The translations under genes were made by a program, and so were the position numbers. Below, in pieces: positions 34,671-43,966 of a DNA stretch of 64,000 nt. The stretch lies in contig JAGCYD010000048.1 of assembly GCA_017960985.1 (NCBI GenBank), forward strand, positions 1 through 64,000. Reading direction: 5' to 3'. The stretch is from Bacteroidaceae bacterium (GTDB lineage: Bacteria; Bacteroidota; Bacteroidia; Bacteroidales; Bacteroidaceae). The notes under the pieces were generated by a model. It ran no database searches. It had not been told where the DNA came from and saw nothing but the letters and a program-made list of their open reading frames with translations. Position 1 is the first letter of the stretch. Every line of letters begins with the position of its first letter.

Positions 34671-35729
34671 CTATAGGATGAACTTCCTTATGATGAGGTA
34701 TGACTTTATGGTAGAGGCCAGTATCAACATACCTAAGACAAACAACATACGCTTCGGCCCCGCAGGTTTGACTGGAACTGTCGCAATTTTCAGCGTAGTA
34801 AAGGCTGGGGTCTTTTCCTGCAGTTTCACCTTTGTGGCTTGCAGTTGAGTTTCCATAGCCGTAAGAGCATTCTGCTTCAGGGCAAGATTATTCTCCAGTT
34901 TGTCACGCTCACTCTGGAAACTCTGCAGGATAATATTTTGATGACTGTCGCAGAAGCGACTATAGGCAGCCATAGCCATATCATATTCATGTTCCGCATT
35001 ATCGCGCATCTGCTGATAATGTACAACATCTTCCTTGGCCTTACTGGTACGATAGCGTATAATGAAGTCCTGCAGATGCTTCTTTACGCTATCTGCCATG
35101 GTTGCACAGACAAGAGGGTCTTGGTCTTTGACCGTGATGGTGATGACACTATTCTTCTTATCCACGGCACAATTGATTTTTTTCATCACATCCTCCATCA
35201 GCTTATAATCCTTTCTGTTCATCCGGAAGGGATTAATATCACTGGCTACCTGCCCCCGTGGTGTTTCGTCCTCTTTCTCAAAACATTCCATAACCGTTTT
35301 CTTTGCCCAGCGGAAAGGCCATGTCAGATAGTTCTTCTTCTGATGCGCCTTCATGTAGGTAAAGTAGTCGGTCGAAAGACAACCATCCTTTGTCGTAACC
35401 TGAATACCATAAAGTCCTACTATAAACTCTGGATTCCCGAACAAATCAGGATAGAGTTCGGGGTAAATAGCATCCTGCCCACTTATACCTCCAATATTGA
35501 AGCCAAAAGAAGACGCAATCGAAGACAATCCACCACCAACATCCTCACCATTCATTTCCGGCGCTAATTGAACTTCGCTGGTATAGTAGCGTGGCTGTGG
35601 AAGAATCCAAATACAAGAGAGGACAAATGTCCATGCCCAAACCTTATAAAAGGTCTTCCTATTCTCCCATAATGTTTGGACTATACAACCAAGGTCTATG
35701 GTCTGCTGTTCTTTATTATTTGTTTCCAT
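34671..35729 (-). CDS. Wzz-type chain-length determinant without kinase
   Basis: 352 aa. N-terminal TM (FYKVWAWTFVLSCIWIL, about 28-44), Wzz signature RYYTSEVQLAPE, a periplasmic region with coiled coil (MRDNAEHEYDMAMAAYSRF to NALTAMETQLQATKVKLQEK), then the Pro-rich PVKPAGPKRMLFVLGMLILAS second TM (about 320-340). No Walker motifs follow, so unlike the protein at 22712-25165 it lacks the tyrosine-kinase domain. It is adjacent (3 nt) to the large Wza gene and likely works with it. Confidence 0.9.
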   Translation of the reverse strand: METNNKEQQTIDLGCIVQTLWENRKTFYKVWAWTFVLSCIWILPQPRYYTSEVQLAPEMNGEDVGGGLSSIASSFGFNIGGISGQDAIYPELYPDLFGNPEFIVGLYGIQVTTKDGCLSTDYFTYMKAHQKKNYLTWPFRWAKKTVMECFEKEDETPRGQVASDINPFRMNRKDYKLMEDVMKKINCAVDKKNSVITITVKDQDPLVCATMADSVKKHLQDFIIRYRTSKAKEDVVHYQQMRDNAEHEYDMAMAAYSRFCDSHQNIILQSFQSERDKLENNLALKQNALTAMETQLQATKVKLQEKTPAFTTLKIATVPVKPAGPKRMLFVLGMLILASTIKSYLIIRKFIL

Positions 35730-35732
35730 ACT

Positions 35733-38249
35733 TTATTTCCTCAAAACACTTATCAATGCTACCACAACGCTGGCCAAGGATGCTGCGCCACTGCTAACTG
35801 CTACGATCTCGCCCGTGCTCATCTTATTTTTCTGGGCTTTTGTGGGTACTACAATTTCGCAACCTGGTTGAATATCCTTGCTCCTACGCTTGTTTATTTT
35901 CTTCACTCCACCATTCATGTAAATGGCATATGTTCCTTTTTTCTTCGCACGGTTACCATAGCCTCCAGCGCGTTTAATGTAATAACTGAGTTTCTTTCCC
36001 TTCTCATAGTTCATCGAACTAGGATAAGGAACTTCACCATTCACTTGCACAGTATTGCTGAACTGAGGAACCACAACAAGATCACCTTCGCGCAAAAGCA
36101 TGTCTTCCTTGCCTCCAGGGTTTGCCAATGCTGCCTCCAGATTGATGGCCACGGGATAGGTTCCCTCCATATCTATCTTAAGATTCATCAACGAATCGGC
36201 ACGCGCCATATCGTATCCCTTCTCACTTTGCAGAGCCTCCTCATACATTTGTATTTGGGCTGCACGAAGTGAATTCTCTCGTTGCAAGCGTTCTGCTTCA
36301 GTCATCTGACGCGTCAATCGTGCGCCTTTGGCATAGCCCTGTGAAGAAACCCCACCTGCGCTCTTTATCAGATCACTCAAACGATAGTTTCTTGTACTCA
36401 TCGCATAGTTACCCTCAAAGTTCACACATCCCTGTATGCTAACATTCTCTTGTTTACTATAGGCCGGGCTCTTGCGTACTACCACAAGGTCATAAGGTTG
36501 AAGCAAGAGTGTATGGTCACCGGCACGCAAACCGTCATTCAGGGATACGCTGAATATCTCCGACAATTGCTCTGTAGCTTCCACTGCATTCGGATCACTA
36601 ACGCGGCGATAGACATCCACTTTCGCCATAGATGCTGCTGGCGTCAATCCACCTGCCATCAAAATAAGATCCTCGACTGAAGTATTCTCGGCATACTTAT
36701 AACTACCTGGATACAACACCTCACCACGAATATTAAGAGTTTGCTCACCCTTCATGTCAATCAAGCTAGGGATGTACAACACATCGTTCTTTTTCAAAGG
36801 AACATCAGCAACGGTTCCATTGAGAATGCCCTCAATATCAACACTTATCATTTCAAGCGAAAGATCGTCCTTCTCTCGATGCATGACAGCACGAGTTTGG
36901 TAGGCATCTTCACGCAACCCCTCTGCTGCCTGCAACAAACCTCTAACCGTCTGTACTGCCCCCCCTAATTCGTACTGGCCAGCATGCATAACGGCACCTC
37001 GAACCTCTACCATATTACTAAAACGAGGGATAACACTATCCACGAATATCGAGTCTCCATCCATCAGGGTGAAACTCGACATTTGAAATTCATCCACAGT
37101 ATGTATGCTGTATTCACTTCCTGTCTTACGGGTCAGACGAACATGTTTGGTATAGGCATCACCAGTAAAACCACCAGCATCCTTTAATACTTGCAGTACA
37201 CTCTCACTACGCTTCATTTCATAAAACATAGGGCGCTTGACCTTACCACGGACGCAAACCAAGCACTCATAAGCATCAACCGAGATTACATCGTTATCCT
37301 GCAGGTGTATATCACCATTAGCATTACCATTGAGCAAATAGTCATAAACATCTATCGAGCCCATAAGGCGTCCCTTACGATAAACCTTAATATCACGAAG
37401 TGTTCCTATGTCACTTATTCCACCTGCGGCATACAATGCATTAAAAGCCGTACTCAAACTACTCAGCGTATAAGTACCAGGCATGCGGACTTCACCGATA
37501 ACTTGTACTTGTATTGAACGGGTGTCTCCCAAAGCCAAATTGATATTACAGCCCGAATAGAAACGACCAAGACGATTGCGCACCGTAGCCGTAGCCTGAG
37601 ATACACTTTGACCTGCCAACTTGATAGGCCCAACACCTTCTACAACAAGATAACCGTCAGGGGAGATGACACCTTCAAATGTTTCCTGACTAGCGCCCCA
37701 TACATCAATAATAACACGGTCACCTGCACCCAATCGATAGTTGGCAGGCGTAGCCATATTCTGGTTGGGTTCGAAGGTCAGCAACTCGTTATTGAAAATA
37801 TTGCGACCGAAAACCTGATTTTCGTTAATCATACCTCCGTCAATCGAGTCTGGAGAAGCAACAAAATAAGCCAGTTCCGCGCTCATGGCATTTTGCTGTT
37901 GTTGGCGGGTCATATGATTATTTCCTGTCTCCGTAGAACGCATACGGGTCATAGCCTCGTCTTGAACCATATTGCTTTGACTCATATTGCCCGACAAACG
38001 ATATTCAACATCGGCCTTTTTGCGAATACGCTGTAACTGCTGTGTCGTAACGCCCTTACTCATCAAGCGCGACACTATAGCCGACTGGCTCTTACCTGCC
38101 GCCTGCTCTTTCTTTATGAACTCCACGACCTGCTCATCGCTCATCGATTGTGCGCAGGCTTCACTGATTGAGAACTGAAAATTGAAAAAAGGAAATTGGC
38201 CAACACTCAGCAGCATGGTCAACATCAGTAATAGTCTCTTTGCTTTCAT
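35733..38249 (-). CDS. large SLBB-repeat polysaccharide export protein (Wza family)
   Basis: 838 aa outer-membrane exporter. The signal region (MKAKRLLLMLTMLLSVG to EACAQ) contains an inserted Phe-rich stretch, QFPFFNFQFSIS, encoded by an AT-rich intergenic-type repeat. Then a short helical domain (DEQVVEFIKKEQAAGKSQSAIVSRLMSKG), the Poly_export domain (YRLGAGDRVIIDVWGASQETFEGVISPDGYLVVEGVG) and about five to six SLBB ring-forming repeats (for example IQVQVIGEVRMPGTYTL, VCVRGKVKRPMFYEM, LNIRGEVLYPGSYKY, VSIQGCVNFEGNYAM, VQVNGEVPYPSSMNY). A C-terminal TM (EIVAVSSGAASLASVVVALISVL) closes it. It is the second Wza-type protein of the locus and about twice the length of E. coli Wza. Confidence 0.92.
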   Translation of the reverse strand: MKAKRLLLMLTMLLSVGQFPFFNFQFSISEACAQSMSDEQVVEFIKKEQAAGKSQSAIVSRLMSKGVTTQQLQRIRKKADVEYRLSGNMSQSNMVQDEAMTRMRSTETGNNHMTRQQQQNAMSAELAYFVASPDSIDGGMINENQVFGRNIFNNELLTFEPNQNMATPANYRLGAGDRVIIDVWGASQETFEGVISPDGYLVVEGVGPIKLAGQSVSQATATVRNRLGRFYSGCNINLALGDTRSIQVQVIGEVRMPGTYTLSSLSTAFNALYAAGGISDIGTLRDIKVYRKGRLMGSIDVYDYLLNGNANGDIHLQDNDVISVDAYECLVCVRGKVKRPMFYEMKRSESVLQVLKDAGGFTGDAYTKHVRLTRKTGSEYSIHTVDEFQMSSFTLMDGDSIFVDSVIPRFSNMVEVRGAVMHAGQYELGGAVQTVRGLLQAAEGLREDAYQTRAVMHREKDDLSLEMISVDIEGILNGTVADVPLKKNDVLYIPSLIDMKGEQTLNIRGEVLYPGSYKYAENTSVEDLILMAGGLTPAASMAKVDVYRRVSDPNAVEATEQLSEIFSVSLNDGLRAGDHTLLLQPYDLVVVRKSPAYSKQENVSIQGCVNFEGNYAMSTRNYRLSDLIKSAGGVSSQGYAKGARLTRQMTEAERLQRENSLRAAQIQMYEEALQSEKGYDMARADSLMNLKIDMEGTYPVAINLEAALANPGGKEDMLLREGDLVVVPQFSNTVQVNGEVPYPSSMNYEKGKKLSYYIKRAGGYGNRAKKKGTYAIYMNGGVKKINKRRSKDIQPGCEIVVPTKAQKNKMSTGEIVAVSSGAASLASVVVALISVLRK

Positions 38250-38293
38250 ATCTCGGTTGTTGTTTTGTTTTTATTTAGGGGCACACCAGAGTT

Positions 38294-38923
38294 TCATATT
38301 TTCTTTCCGTAACCTATCAATCGTACAGTAGTAAGTATGATCTTCAAGTCAAGCCAAAGACTCCGGCGCTGCAAATATTCAAGATCCATCTGCAAACGGA
38401 TTAGCATCTTCTCCATTGTGTCCGTATAACCATTGTAGATTGTAGCCATTGAGGTGACGCCTGGCCGTATCTGATATAACTGTTCATAATCAGAATTTTC
38501 CTCCATAATGCGGTCAATAAAATACTGACGCTCGGGACGGTAGCCCACGAACGACATGTCACCCACCAACACATTCCAAAGCTGGGGCATTTCGTCAAGG
38601 TGATGCTCGCGCAAAAATTTACCTACAGGAGTTAGGCGGTCATCACTTCTTTCCGCCAACTGCGGAATGCCGTCAGGCTCGCTATCCACCTTCATTGTGC
38701 GGAATTTCAATATATCAAACGGTTTGCCTCCTTTTCCAATACGCTCCTGACGGAACAAAGCAGGACCATCATTCTGACATTTCAGACGAATATATACATA
38801 AAGAATAACAGGAGAGAGCAATATCAAGCCCATTAAGGATGCCATAATATCGAAAACGCGCTTAATAAAGCGCTCGACACAATTCATTCCATCCACAACA
38901 TTGGTTCTATTATCAAGAGACAT
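38294..38923 (-). CDS. minimal phosphoglycosyl transferase (PglC/WcaJ C-terminal type)
   Basis: 209 aa monotopic initiating transferase: one re-entrant membrane helix (RVFDIMASLMGLILLSPVILYVYIRL, about 23-48), then GPALFRQERIGKGGKPFDILKFRTMKVDS, the catalytic-core LREHHLDEMPQLWNVLVGDMSFVGYRPE and RPGVTSMATIYNGYT. It lacks the N-terminal four-TM domain of the enzyme at 21118-22527. It is the first gene of the minus-strand run Wza, Wzz, Wzx, Wzy and glycosyltransferases, so it probably primes the unit exported by that set. No clear promoter was found in the AT-rich 38924-39035. Confidence 0.92.
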   Translation of the reverse strand: MSLDNRTNVVDGMNCVERFIKRVFDIMASLMGLILLSPVILYVYIRLKCQNDGPALFRQERIGKGGKPFDILKFRTMKVDSEPDGIPQLAERSDDRLTPVGKFLREHHLDEMPQLWNVLVGDMSFVGYRPERQYFIDRIMEENSDYEQLYQIRPGVTSMATIYNGYTDTMEKMLIRLQMDLEYLQRRSLWLDLKIILTTVRLIGYGKKI

Positions 38924-39035
38924 TATGCAATAATATTATATTATATATAATAACTCATAGACTGTTGAAATATTGTGAAAGCAACCGAGATTTATAAAAT
39001 AAATTCAAACAACATAAAAGGATTTGCACTTTGTG

Positions 39036-39067
39036 TTTGGCGAATTCACAGAAAGTCATTACTTTTG
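39036..39067 (+). promoter_or_regulatory. promoter of tmRNA
   Basis: TTTG (39036-39039), 20-nt spacer, TACTTTTG (39060-39067). The start would be near 39074, a few bases before the mature 5' end at 39082, as expected for an RNA with a short processed leader. Confidence 0.8.
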
Positions 39068-39081
39068 CACCATCTTATTCT

Positions 39082-39483
39082 GGGGTCGACTTGGATTTGA
39101 CAGCAGGATGGGGTGCTCAGTAAGCACGCAGAGAGTTGGTGGCCGCTCTCTTTAATCAATGACTTCCAGACAATTAACTGGCGAAAACAACTACGCTCTC
39201 GCTGCTTAATCGCAGTATAGTAGATTGTTAGCTTAATCGCGGCACCAGGTGCTGCGACGAGATGTCACTCAGAGGCAAAGCCCCGAAGCGCTCTGGCAAG
39301 GTGGCACAGCAAAATCGGGGATAGTCGATAGTGGCCTCACACTGACGATGAAAATTTAGAGGATAAGGTTCTGGTTGGTGGCTTGGGTCTTGCCAGGGCT
39401 CGAAAATGAAGACCAAGATAAGCGTGTAGAAAGCTCAGGACTTCCCTGTTTGGACGAGGGTTCAATTCCCTCCGGCTCCACCA
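39082..39483 (+). ncRNA. ssrA: transfer-messenger RNA (tmRNA)
   Basis: Ribosome-rescue RNA. The 5' GGGGTCGACTTGGATTTGAC pairs its first seven bases with the 3' acceptor strand ending CGGCTCCACCA (CCA encoded), and GAGGGTTCAATTCCCTC is the T-arm. The tag frame GGC GAA AAC AAC TAC GCT CTC GCT GCT TAA at 39180-39209 encodes GENNYALAA, a Bacteroidales-type degradation tag with the LAA protease signal. The length of 402 nt is typical of one-piece tmRNA. The last 19 genomic bases before the final CA are duplicated 89 bp downstream. Confidence 0.97.
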
Positions 39484-39570
39484 ACCTGGAGACCGTTCGG
39501 GCATAAAACCCTCGTGAGGGTTCTTCGCAAGCGAAGCGGCAAAGCCGAGCGCAATTCCCTCCGGCTCCAC
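39463..39570 (+). repeat. 19-bp direct repeat of the tmRNA 3' end (possible att scar)
   Basis: CAATTCCCTCCGGCTCCAC occurs at 39463-39481 inside the tmRNA T-arm/acceptor and again at 39552-39570, a perfect 19-bp repeat. Between the copies are an AACCCTC/GAGGGTT hairpin (39507-39522), a CTTCGC/GCGAAG hairpin (39523-39536) and AAGCGGCAAAGCCGAGCG, which resembles a segment at 4141-4176. The 3' end of ssrA is a common target of integrases, which leave such duplicated cores. No integrase gene remains here. Confidence 0.75.
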
Positions 39571-39587
39571 TTTTTAATTAATTCCGC

Positions 39588-40769
39588 ATGAAAGAATTAT
39601 CTCTAAAGTACGGGTGCAACCCGAATCAAAAGCCCTCTCGCATCTACATGGAAGAGGGTGAGTTACCTATCGAGGTCTTAAACGGTCGTCCTGGTTATAT
39701 TAACCTTTTGGATGCGTTGAATAGTTGGCAATTAGTGCGCGAACTAAAGGAAGCCACAGGGCTACCTGCTGCAGCCTCATTCAAGCATGTTAGCCCAGCA
39801 GGTGCTGCTGTAGGATTGCCCTTGAGCGACACGCTGAAGAAAATCTACTTTGTAGATGATGCGCCCCTGCCTCTTACTCCAATAGCATCAGCATACGCCC
39901 GTGCTCGTGGTGCCGACCGAATGAGTTCATACGGTGACTTTATTGCTTTGAGCGACACTTGTGATGAAGCAACTGCACGGCTCATCAACCGTGAGGTTTC
40001 GGATGGCATCATTGCCCCTGACTATACACCTGAAGCACTTGAAGTGCTGAAGAACAAGCGTAAGGGAACTTATAATGTCATCAAAATAGATTCCAACTAT
40101 CGTCCTGCTCCTATCGAAAGAAAGCAGGTGTTTGGTATCACCTTTGAGCAAGGACGCAACGAGATCAACCTTGCAGACCCCGCCTTGTTCGAAAACATCC
40201 CGACCAAGAACAAAACCTTCACTACAGAGGCTAAGCGCGACCTAATGATTGCCCTTATTACCTTGAAATATACCCAGAGTAATTCCGTTTGCTATGTCAA
40301 GGATGGACAAGCCATAGGTATTGGTGCTGGGCAACAGAGCCGAATTCATTGTACGCGTTTGGCCGGGCAGAAGGCTGACATTTGGTATCTGCGCCAACAC
40401 CCAAAGGTAATGGCACTTCCTTTTATCGATGGAATCCGCCGTGCTGATCGTGACAACACTATAGACATATACATCGGTCCTGAATTTGAAGATGTTTTGC
40501 GCGAAGGAGAGTGGCAGAAATTCTTTACACAACGCCCAGAGCCTCTAACAGAGCAGGAGAAGCGCGAATGGTTGGCTGGCAACACGAATGTAGCATTAGG
40601 CTCAGACGCATTCTTCCCCTTCGGCGACAACATCGAGCGTGCACACAAGAGCGGCGTATGCTATGTAGCGCAGGCTGGCGGAAGCGTACGCGACGACCAT
40701 GTCATTGATACCTGTGATAAATATGGTATAGCCATGGCATTCACAGGAGTAAGACTATTCCATCATTAA
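39588..40769 (+). CDS. stand-alone AICAR transformylase (PurH C-terminal-domain-like)
   Basis: 393 aa. Corresponds only to the formyltransferase domain of PurH, which converts AICAR to FAICAR with 10-formyl-THF; the N-terminal IMP-cyclohydrolase domain is absent. The signature AASFKHVSPAGAAVG (Lys66-His67) is the catalytic motif, and SNSVCYVKDGQAIGIGAGQQSRIHCTRLAG, LGSDAFFPFGDNIERA and RDDHVIDTCDKYGIAMAFTGVRLFHH are strongly conserved. The length of about 390 aa matches the stand-alone class seen in Bacteroidetes beside a full-length PurH elsewhere. The gene starts 17 bp after the duplicated tmRNA end; no promoter is visible between them. Confidence 0.93.
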   Translation: MKELSLKYGCNPNQKPSRIYMEEGELPIEVLNGRPGYINLLDALNSWQLVRELKEATGLPAAASFKHVSPAGAAVGLPLSDTLKKIYFVDDAPLPLTPIASAYARARGADRMSSYGDFIALSDTCDEATARLINREVSDGIIAPDYTPEALEVLKNKRKGTYNVIKIDSNYRPAPIERKQVFGITFEQGRNEINLADPALFENIPTKNKTFTTEAKRDLMIALITLKYTQSNSVCYVKDGQAIGIGAGQQSRIHCTRLAGQKADIWYLRQHPKVMALPFIDGIRRADRDNTIDIYIGPEFEDVLREGEWQKFFTQRPEPLTEQEKREWLAGNTNVALGSDAFFPFGDNIERAHKSGVCYVAQAGGSVRDDHVIDTCDKYGIAMAFTGVRLFHH

Positions 40770-40777
40770 AATCAGGC

Positions 40778-40984
40778 ATGAACAAGTTCGCAAGCGACGA
40801 CATTGAGGAAGTTATCCTCAATGGTATTACTTTCCATGGAGGACCGAAAACGGAATCGTCCACAGAAAGCGGTAGAATACGCTCCAAAGCCAAGAAAAAG
40901 AAATATGTGACAGGCTCACACGGTAGTGCCTCAGCAAAGAAAAAAGCCGATATTCGCAAAAAGCGAGCCAATCGGCACAAATAA
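40778..40984 (+). CDS. small basic protein of unknown function
   Basis: 68 aa, starting 8 nt after the AICAR transformylase stop. The N-terminal 25 residues are acidic/neutral (MNKFASDDIEEVILNGITFHGG), the rest is very Lys/Arg/Ser rich (SGRIRSKAKKKKYVTGSHG, SAKKKADIRKKRANRHK). Such composition suggests nucleic-acid or ribosome binding, but no family is recognised. It could be a spurious ORF; the tight spacing and the absence of another frame favour it. Confidence 0.5.
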   Translation: MNKFASDDIEEVILNGITFHGGPKTESSTESGRIRSKAKKKKYVTGSHGSASAKKKADIRKKRANRHK

Positions 40985-40989
40985 AAAGG

Positions 40990-41628
40990 CTAAGGAAGAA
41001 GCATTATTCCATTTAGATTCCGACCAGTATTAATAGTTTCCCTACGGGCACTATAATATCGGTCGGTTTCTTTATAGGTACATTCACCAGCAATAAATAT
41101 ATCCCGAACGCCATACTGCTCCAAAAGCCACTGATTCGCCTGCCAGAGATCAAGATGCCACTTTGCGCGATGTACAGCAATCCGTTCCATCGGAAATCCT
41201 GCATCTGAAAACGCCTGATACACTTCTTCTCCGACTTCGAAGGCTTCTTGTGATATCCCCGGTCCTATAATGGCATGGAGATCTGACGCATCAGAACCCA
41301 TCTTTTCCAATGCTTTCATAACAATCTTCCCCACAGTCCCCCTCCATCCAGCATGTACAGCAGCCACTACTCGATGCTTTGTATCATATAACAGTACTGG
41401 AATACAATCGGCGGTCTTCACACAAACGCAAAGTCCTGGGACATCTGTTATCACGGCATCGGTCTGTTCTGGGCGACCAGCCTCATACATCCATAAAACA
41501 TGAGTAGAATGAACTTGACGCGGAAGTCCCAAATCCTCCATTCTCAAGCCCAAAGCCTCAACGCCACAATCTCGTCCTGTTGTAAAAGCCAAGATACCCT
41601 CTGGAGTCTTGTATTGTAAAAGATTCAT
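40990..41628 (-). CDS. pgeF: PgeF/YfiH-family purine nucleoside phosphorylase (laccase-domain)
   Basis: 212 aa. Cytoplasmic multicopper-oxidase-like fold now known as a purine nucleoside phosphorylase/adenosine deaminase and peptidoglycan-editing factor. Signature residues: [10 protein letters not shown] (first His), [26 protein letters not shown] (Cys), [17 protein letters not shown] (second His) and [13 protein letters not shown]. It is shorter than the usual 240-270 residues because the segment between the N-terminal strand and QVHSTHV is reduced. Start overlaps the obg stop (ATGA). Confidence 0.92.
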   Translation of the reverse strand: MNLLQYKTPEGILAFTTGRDCGVEALGLRMEDLGLPRQVHSTHVLWMYEAGRPEQTDAVITDVPGLCVCVKTADCIPVLLYDTKHRVVAAVHAGWRGTVGKIVMKALEKMGSDASDLHAIIGPGISQEAFEVGEEVYQAFSDAGFPMERIAVHRAKWHLDLWQANQWLLEQYGVRDIFIAGECTYKETDRYYSARRETINTGRNLNGIMLLP

Positions 41629-42794
41629 TCTATATCCTCGTACTCAAAATCCTCAAGTTCATCGACATCCTCAATGTCATCATCTTCTACGAACTCTATT
41701 TCCTCATCCTCGCCCATCGCCGCAAGTTCATCTTGTAAGAAGGAGAGGTCTTTGTTACGATGTACAATCTTTTCTTCATGGGTAATAGACTGAATTTTGT
41801 TACTTTCACTGTTCAGTGCTTGCCAAAGGATATCCTTCAGTTCTGTTAGTCCCTTATTCGCTACAGCAGAAATGAAAACATGCGGAAGATCATTAGGCAG
41901 GTCATGGGAAAGCATCTCTATCAGTTCGTCGTCCAACAAGTCACTCTTTGTTATTGCAAGTACGCGTTGCTTGTCGAGCATATCGGGATTGAATGTCCCT
42001 ACCTCGTTGAGCAATATTTCATACTCCTTGCGTATGTCATCCGTATCTCCCGGAACCATGAAGAGCAACAATGAATTGCGTTCAATATGTCGAAGGAAAC
42101 GCAAGCCCAGTCCCTTACCTTCCGAAGCTCCTTCTATAATGCCAGGAATGTCTGCCATCACGAAAGACTGATTATCGCGATAGGCCACAATACCTAACGA
42201 AGGCTCCATCGTGGTAAAAGGATAGTTTGCAATCTTGGGACGGGCGCTACTTAGGCTACTTAATAGTGTGCTCTTACCCGCATTTGGGAAACCCACCAGT
42301 CCCACATCGGCCAGCAACTTCAACTCCAGAATAACGGTACGCTCTTGCATCGGTTCACCTGGCTGAGCATATCGAGGTGCCTGATTCGTAGCCGTACGGA
42401 AATTCCAGTTTCCCAAGCCACCACGACCGCCCTTTAGCAACATCACCACTTGTCCATCTTCTGCCACATCACAAAGATATTCGCCCGTTTCTGCATCATA
42501 AACCACCGTTCCGCAAGGCACATCAATATAGCGGTCAGCTCCGTCGGCTCCCGTGCTGCGACTTTTTCCTCCATTACCGCCATGTCCAGCAAACACATGG
42601 CGTTCATAACGCAAGTGCAGCAGTGTCCAATAATTATGATTGCCGCGGAGGTATATATGACCTCCACGACCACCATCACCACCATCAGGGCCACCATTGG
42701 GCACATATTTGGCGCGGTGCATGTGCATCGAACCACGACCGCCCTTACCCGAGCGGCAGCAAATCTTCACATAATCTACGAAGTTGCTCTCCAT
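41625..42794 (-). CDS. obg: GTPase Obg/CgtA
   Basis: Ribosome-assembly and stress GTPase. 389 aa: glycine-rich OBG fold ([39 protein letters not shown], residues 13-51), then the G domain with P-loop GFPNAGKST (about 168-176), switch [13 protein letters not shown]3 DIPG and G4 TKSD. The C-terminal tail is extremely acidic (Asp/Glu-rich last 35 residues), replacing the OCT domain. It lies 7 nt after adk on the same strand, a standard adk-obg arrangement in this phylum. Confidence 0.97.
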   Translation of the reverse strand: MESNFVDYVKICCRSGKGGRGSMHMHRAKYVPNGGPDGGDGGRGGHIYLRGNHNYWTLLHLRYERHVFAGHGGNGGKSRSTGADGADRYIDVPCGTVVYDAETGEYLCDVAEDGQVVMLLKGGRGGLGNWNFRTATNQAPRYAQPGEPMQERTVILELKLLADVGLVGFPNAGKSTLLSSLSSARPKIANYPFTTMEPSLGIVAYRDNQSFVMADIPGIIEGASEGKGLGLRFLRHIERNSLLLFMVPGDTDDIRKEYEILLNEVGTFNPDMLDKQRVLAITKSDLLDDELIEMLSHDLPNDLPHVFISAVANKGLTELKDILWQALNSESNKIQSITHEEKIVHRNKDLSFLQDELAAMGEDEEIEFVEDDDIEDVDELEDFEYEDIE

Positions 42795-42801
42795 CGAAGG
42801 A

Positions 42802-43383
42802 TTAAGCGTTTTTCTCCTCTATCAAATTGAAGATAGCCTCTATCATCTGTTCCTTACTGGGATGATCGGCCCACTTTACTGTATTGCGGATACCCTCCTT
42901 GTCGAACCATTCCAAAATGGGTTCTGTCTGGGCGTGATAGACATCAAAGCGTTTCTTTATTGTCACCTCATTATCATCGGCACGCCCCTGTTCCTTGGCT
43001 CTATTCAGCAAACGAGACATAAGGATGCCCTCTTCCACCACCAGTTCTATTACAAGTCCCAACTCGTTGTTACGCTCTGCCAGCATCTGCTTTAAGGCTT
43101 CAGCTTGTGCGATAGTACGGGGGAAACCGTCAAAGATGACACCCTTTCCCTTTGGCAGGGCATCGTAAGTGTTTGCCAGAATCTTCACCATCAGTTCATC
43201 GGGGATTAACTGACCGTTGTCTATAAGTCCCTTGGCTATTTTGCCAACCTCCGTACCTTTTTTGATTTCATTACGGAGAGTGTCACCCGTAGAGATATGA
43301 TTCATACCATACTTCTCGACAATAGCATCGCTGTAAGTGCCCTTGCCACTGCCCGGGGCACCAAAAATAATAATGTTCTTCAT
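42802..43383 (-). CDS. adk: adenylate kinase
   Basis: 193 aa, the short form lacking the zinc-binding LID insertion. AMP + ATP to 2 ADP. P-loop GAPGSGKGT at residues 7-15, NMP-binding [32 protein letters not shown] and [23 protein letters not shown] are all visible. It lies between hpt (27 nt upstream) and obg (7 nt downstream), so nucleotide salvage and ribosome-GTPase genes share a transcript. Confidence 0.97.
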   Translation of the reverse strand: MKNIIIFGAPGSGKGTYSDAIVEKYGMNHISTGDTLRNEIKKGTEVGKIAKGLIDNGQLIPDELMVKILANTYDALPKGKGVIFDGFPRTIAQAEALKQMLAERNNELGLVIELVVEEGILMSRLLNRAKEQGRADDNEVTIKKRFDVYHAQTEPILEWFDKEGIRNTVKWADHPSKEQMIEAIFNLIEEKNA

Positions 43384-43410
43384 ATTGATATGTAATGTTA
43401 AATGACAAAT

Positions 43411-43953
43411 TTATTTATCCACCAAGGTGTAGATGTCCTTGGTATTTCGACCAAAACTATCGTAATCCAAGCCATACCCTACGATGAAATCATTGGGTAT
43501 CTCCATACAACAATAGCGGACATCGAGTTTGACCTGAAGTTTACCTGGCTTCAGTAGGAGCGTACAGATATCTATACTGCTGGGGTTATGCGCCTTTAAG
43601 GTTTCCAACATATGAGCCATCGTCAATCCTGTATCGACGATATCCTCCAGAACAATCACAGGACGCCCTGTAATGTCCATATTCAAGCCCATCACCTCAC
43701 GAATCTCGCCTGTTGTAGAGACACCCTGATAAGAAGCCAGACGGACGAACGATATCTCGCAAGGGATATCTATCTCGCGCAACAAGTCTGCAGCAAAAAT
43801 AAACGAGCCGTTCAATACAGCAAGGAACACGGGCTGTGTACCCTCGTAATCGCGACAAATTTCTTTTGCCACGCGTTTCACCTCTTTCCGAATCTGCTCC
43901 TCGGGAATAGAAACGGCGAATTGTTTATCTCTAACCTGAATTACCCGACTCAT
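43411..43953 (-). CDS. hpt: hypoxanthine phosphoribosyltransferase
   Basis: 180 aa purine-salvage enzyme: hypoxanthine/guanine + PRPP to IMP/GMP. The PRPP-binding loop GRPVIVLEDIVDTGLTMAHML (about 93-113) carries the acidic pair, FLAVLNGSFIFAADLLREI is the first loop, and EISFVRLASYQG the flexible-loop region. The C-terminus DIYTLVDK is typical. A TATCTTTG box sits only 14 nt upstream of the ATG, so its mRNA may be nearly leaderless. It is divergent from nnrD. Confidence 0.95.
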   Translation of the reverse strand: MSRVIQVRDKQFAVSIPEEQIRKEVKRVAKEICRDYEGTQPVFLAVLNGSFIFAADLLREIDIPCEISFVRLASYQGVSTTGEIREVMGLNMDITGRPVIVLEDIVDTGLTMAHMLETLKAHNPSSIDICTLLLKPGKLQVKLDVRYCCMEIPNDFIVGYGLDYDSFGRNTKDIYTLVDK

Positions 43954-43966
43954 ATATTAATTTTTG

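Noticed and set aside
39228..39416. 62-codon frame within the tmRNA region
   Set aside because: It is antisense to the tmRNA and has no coding features.
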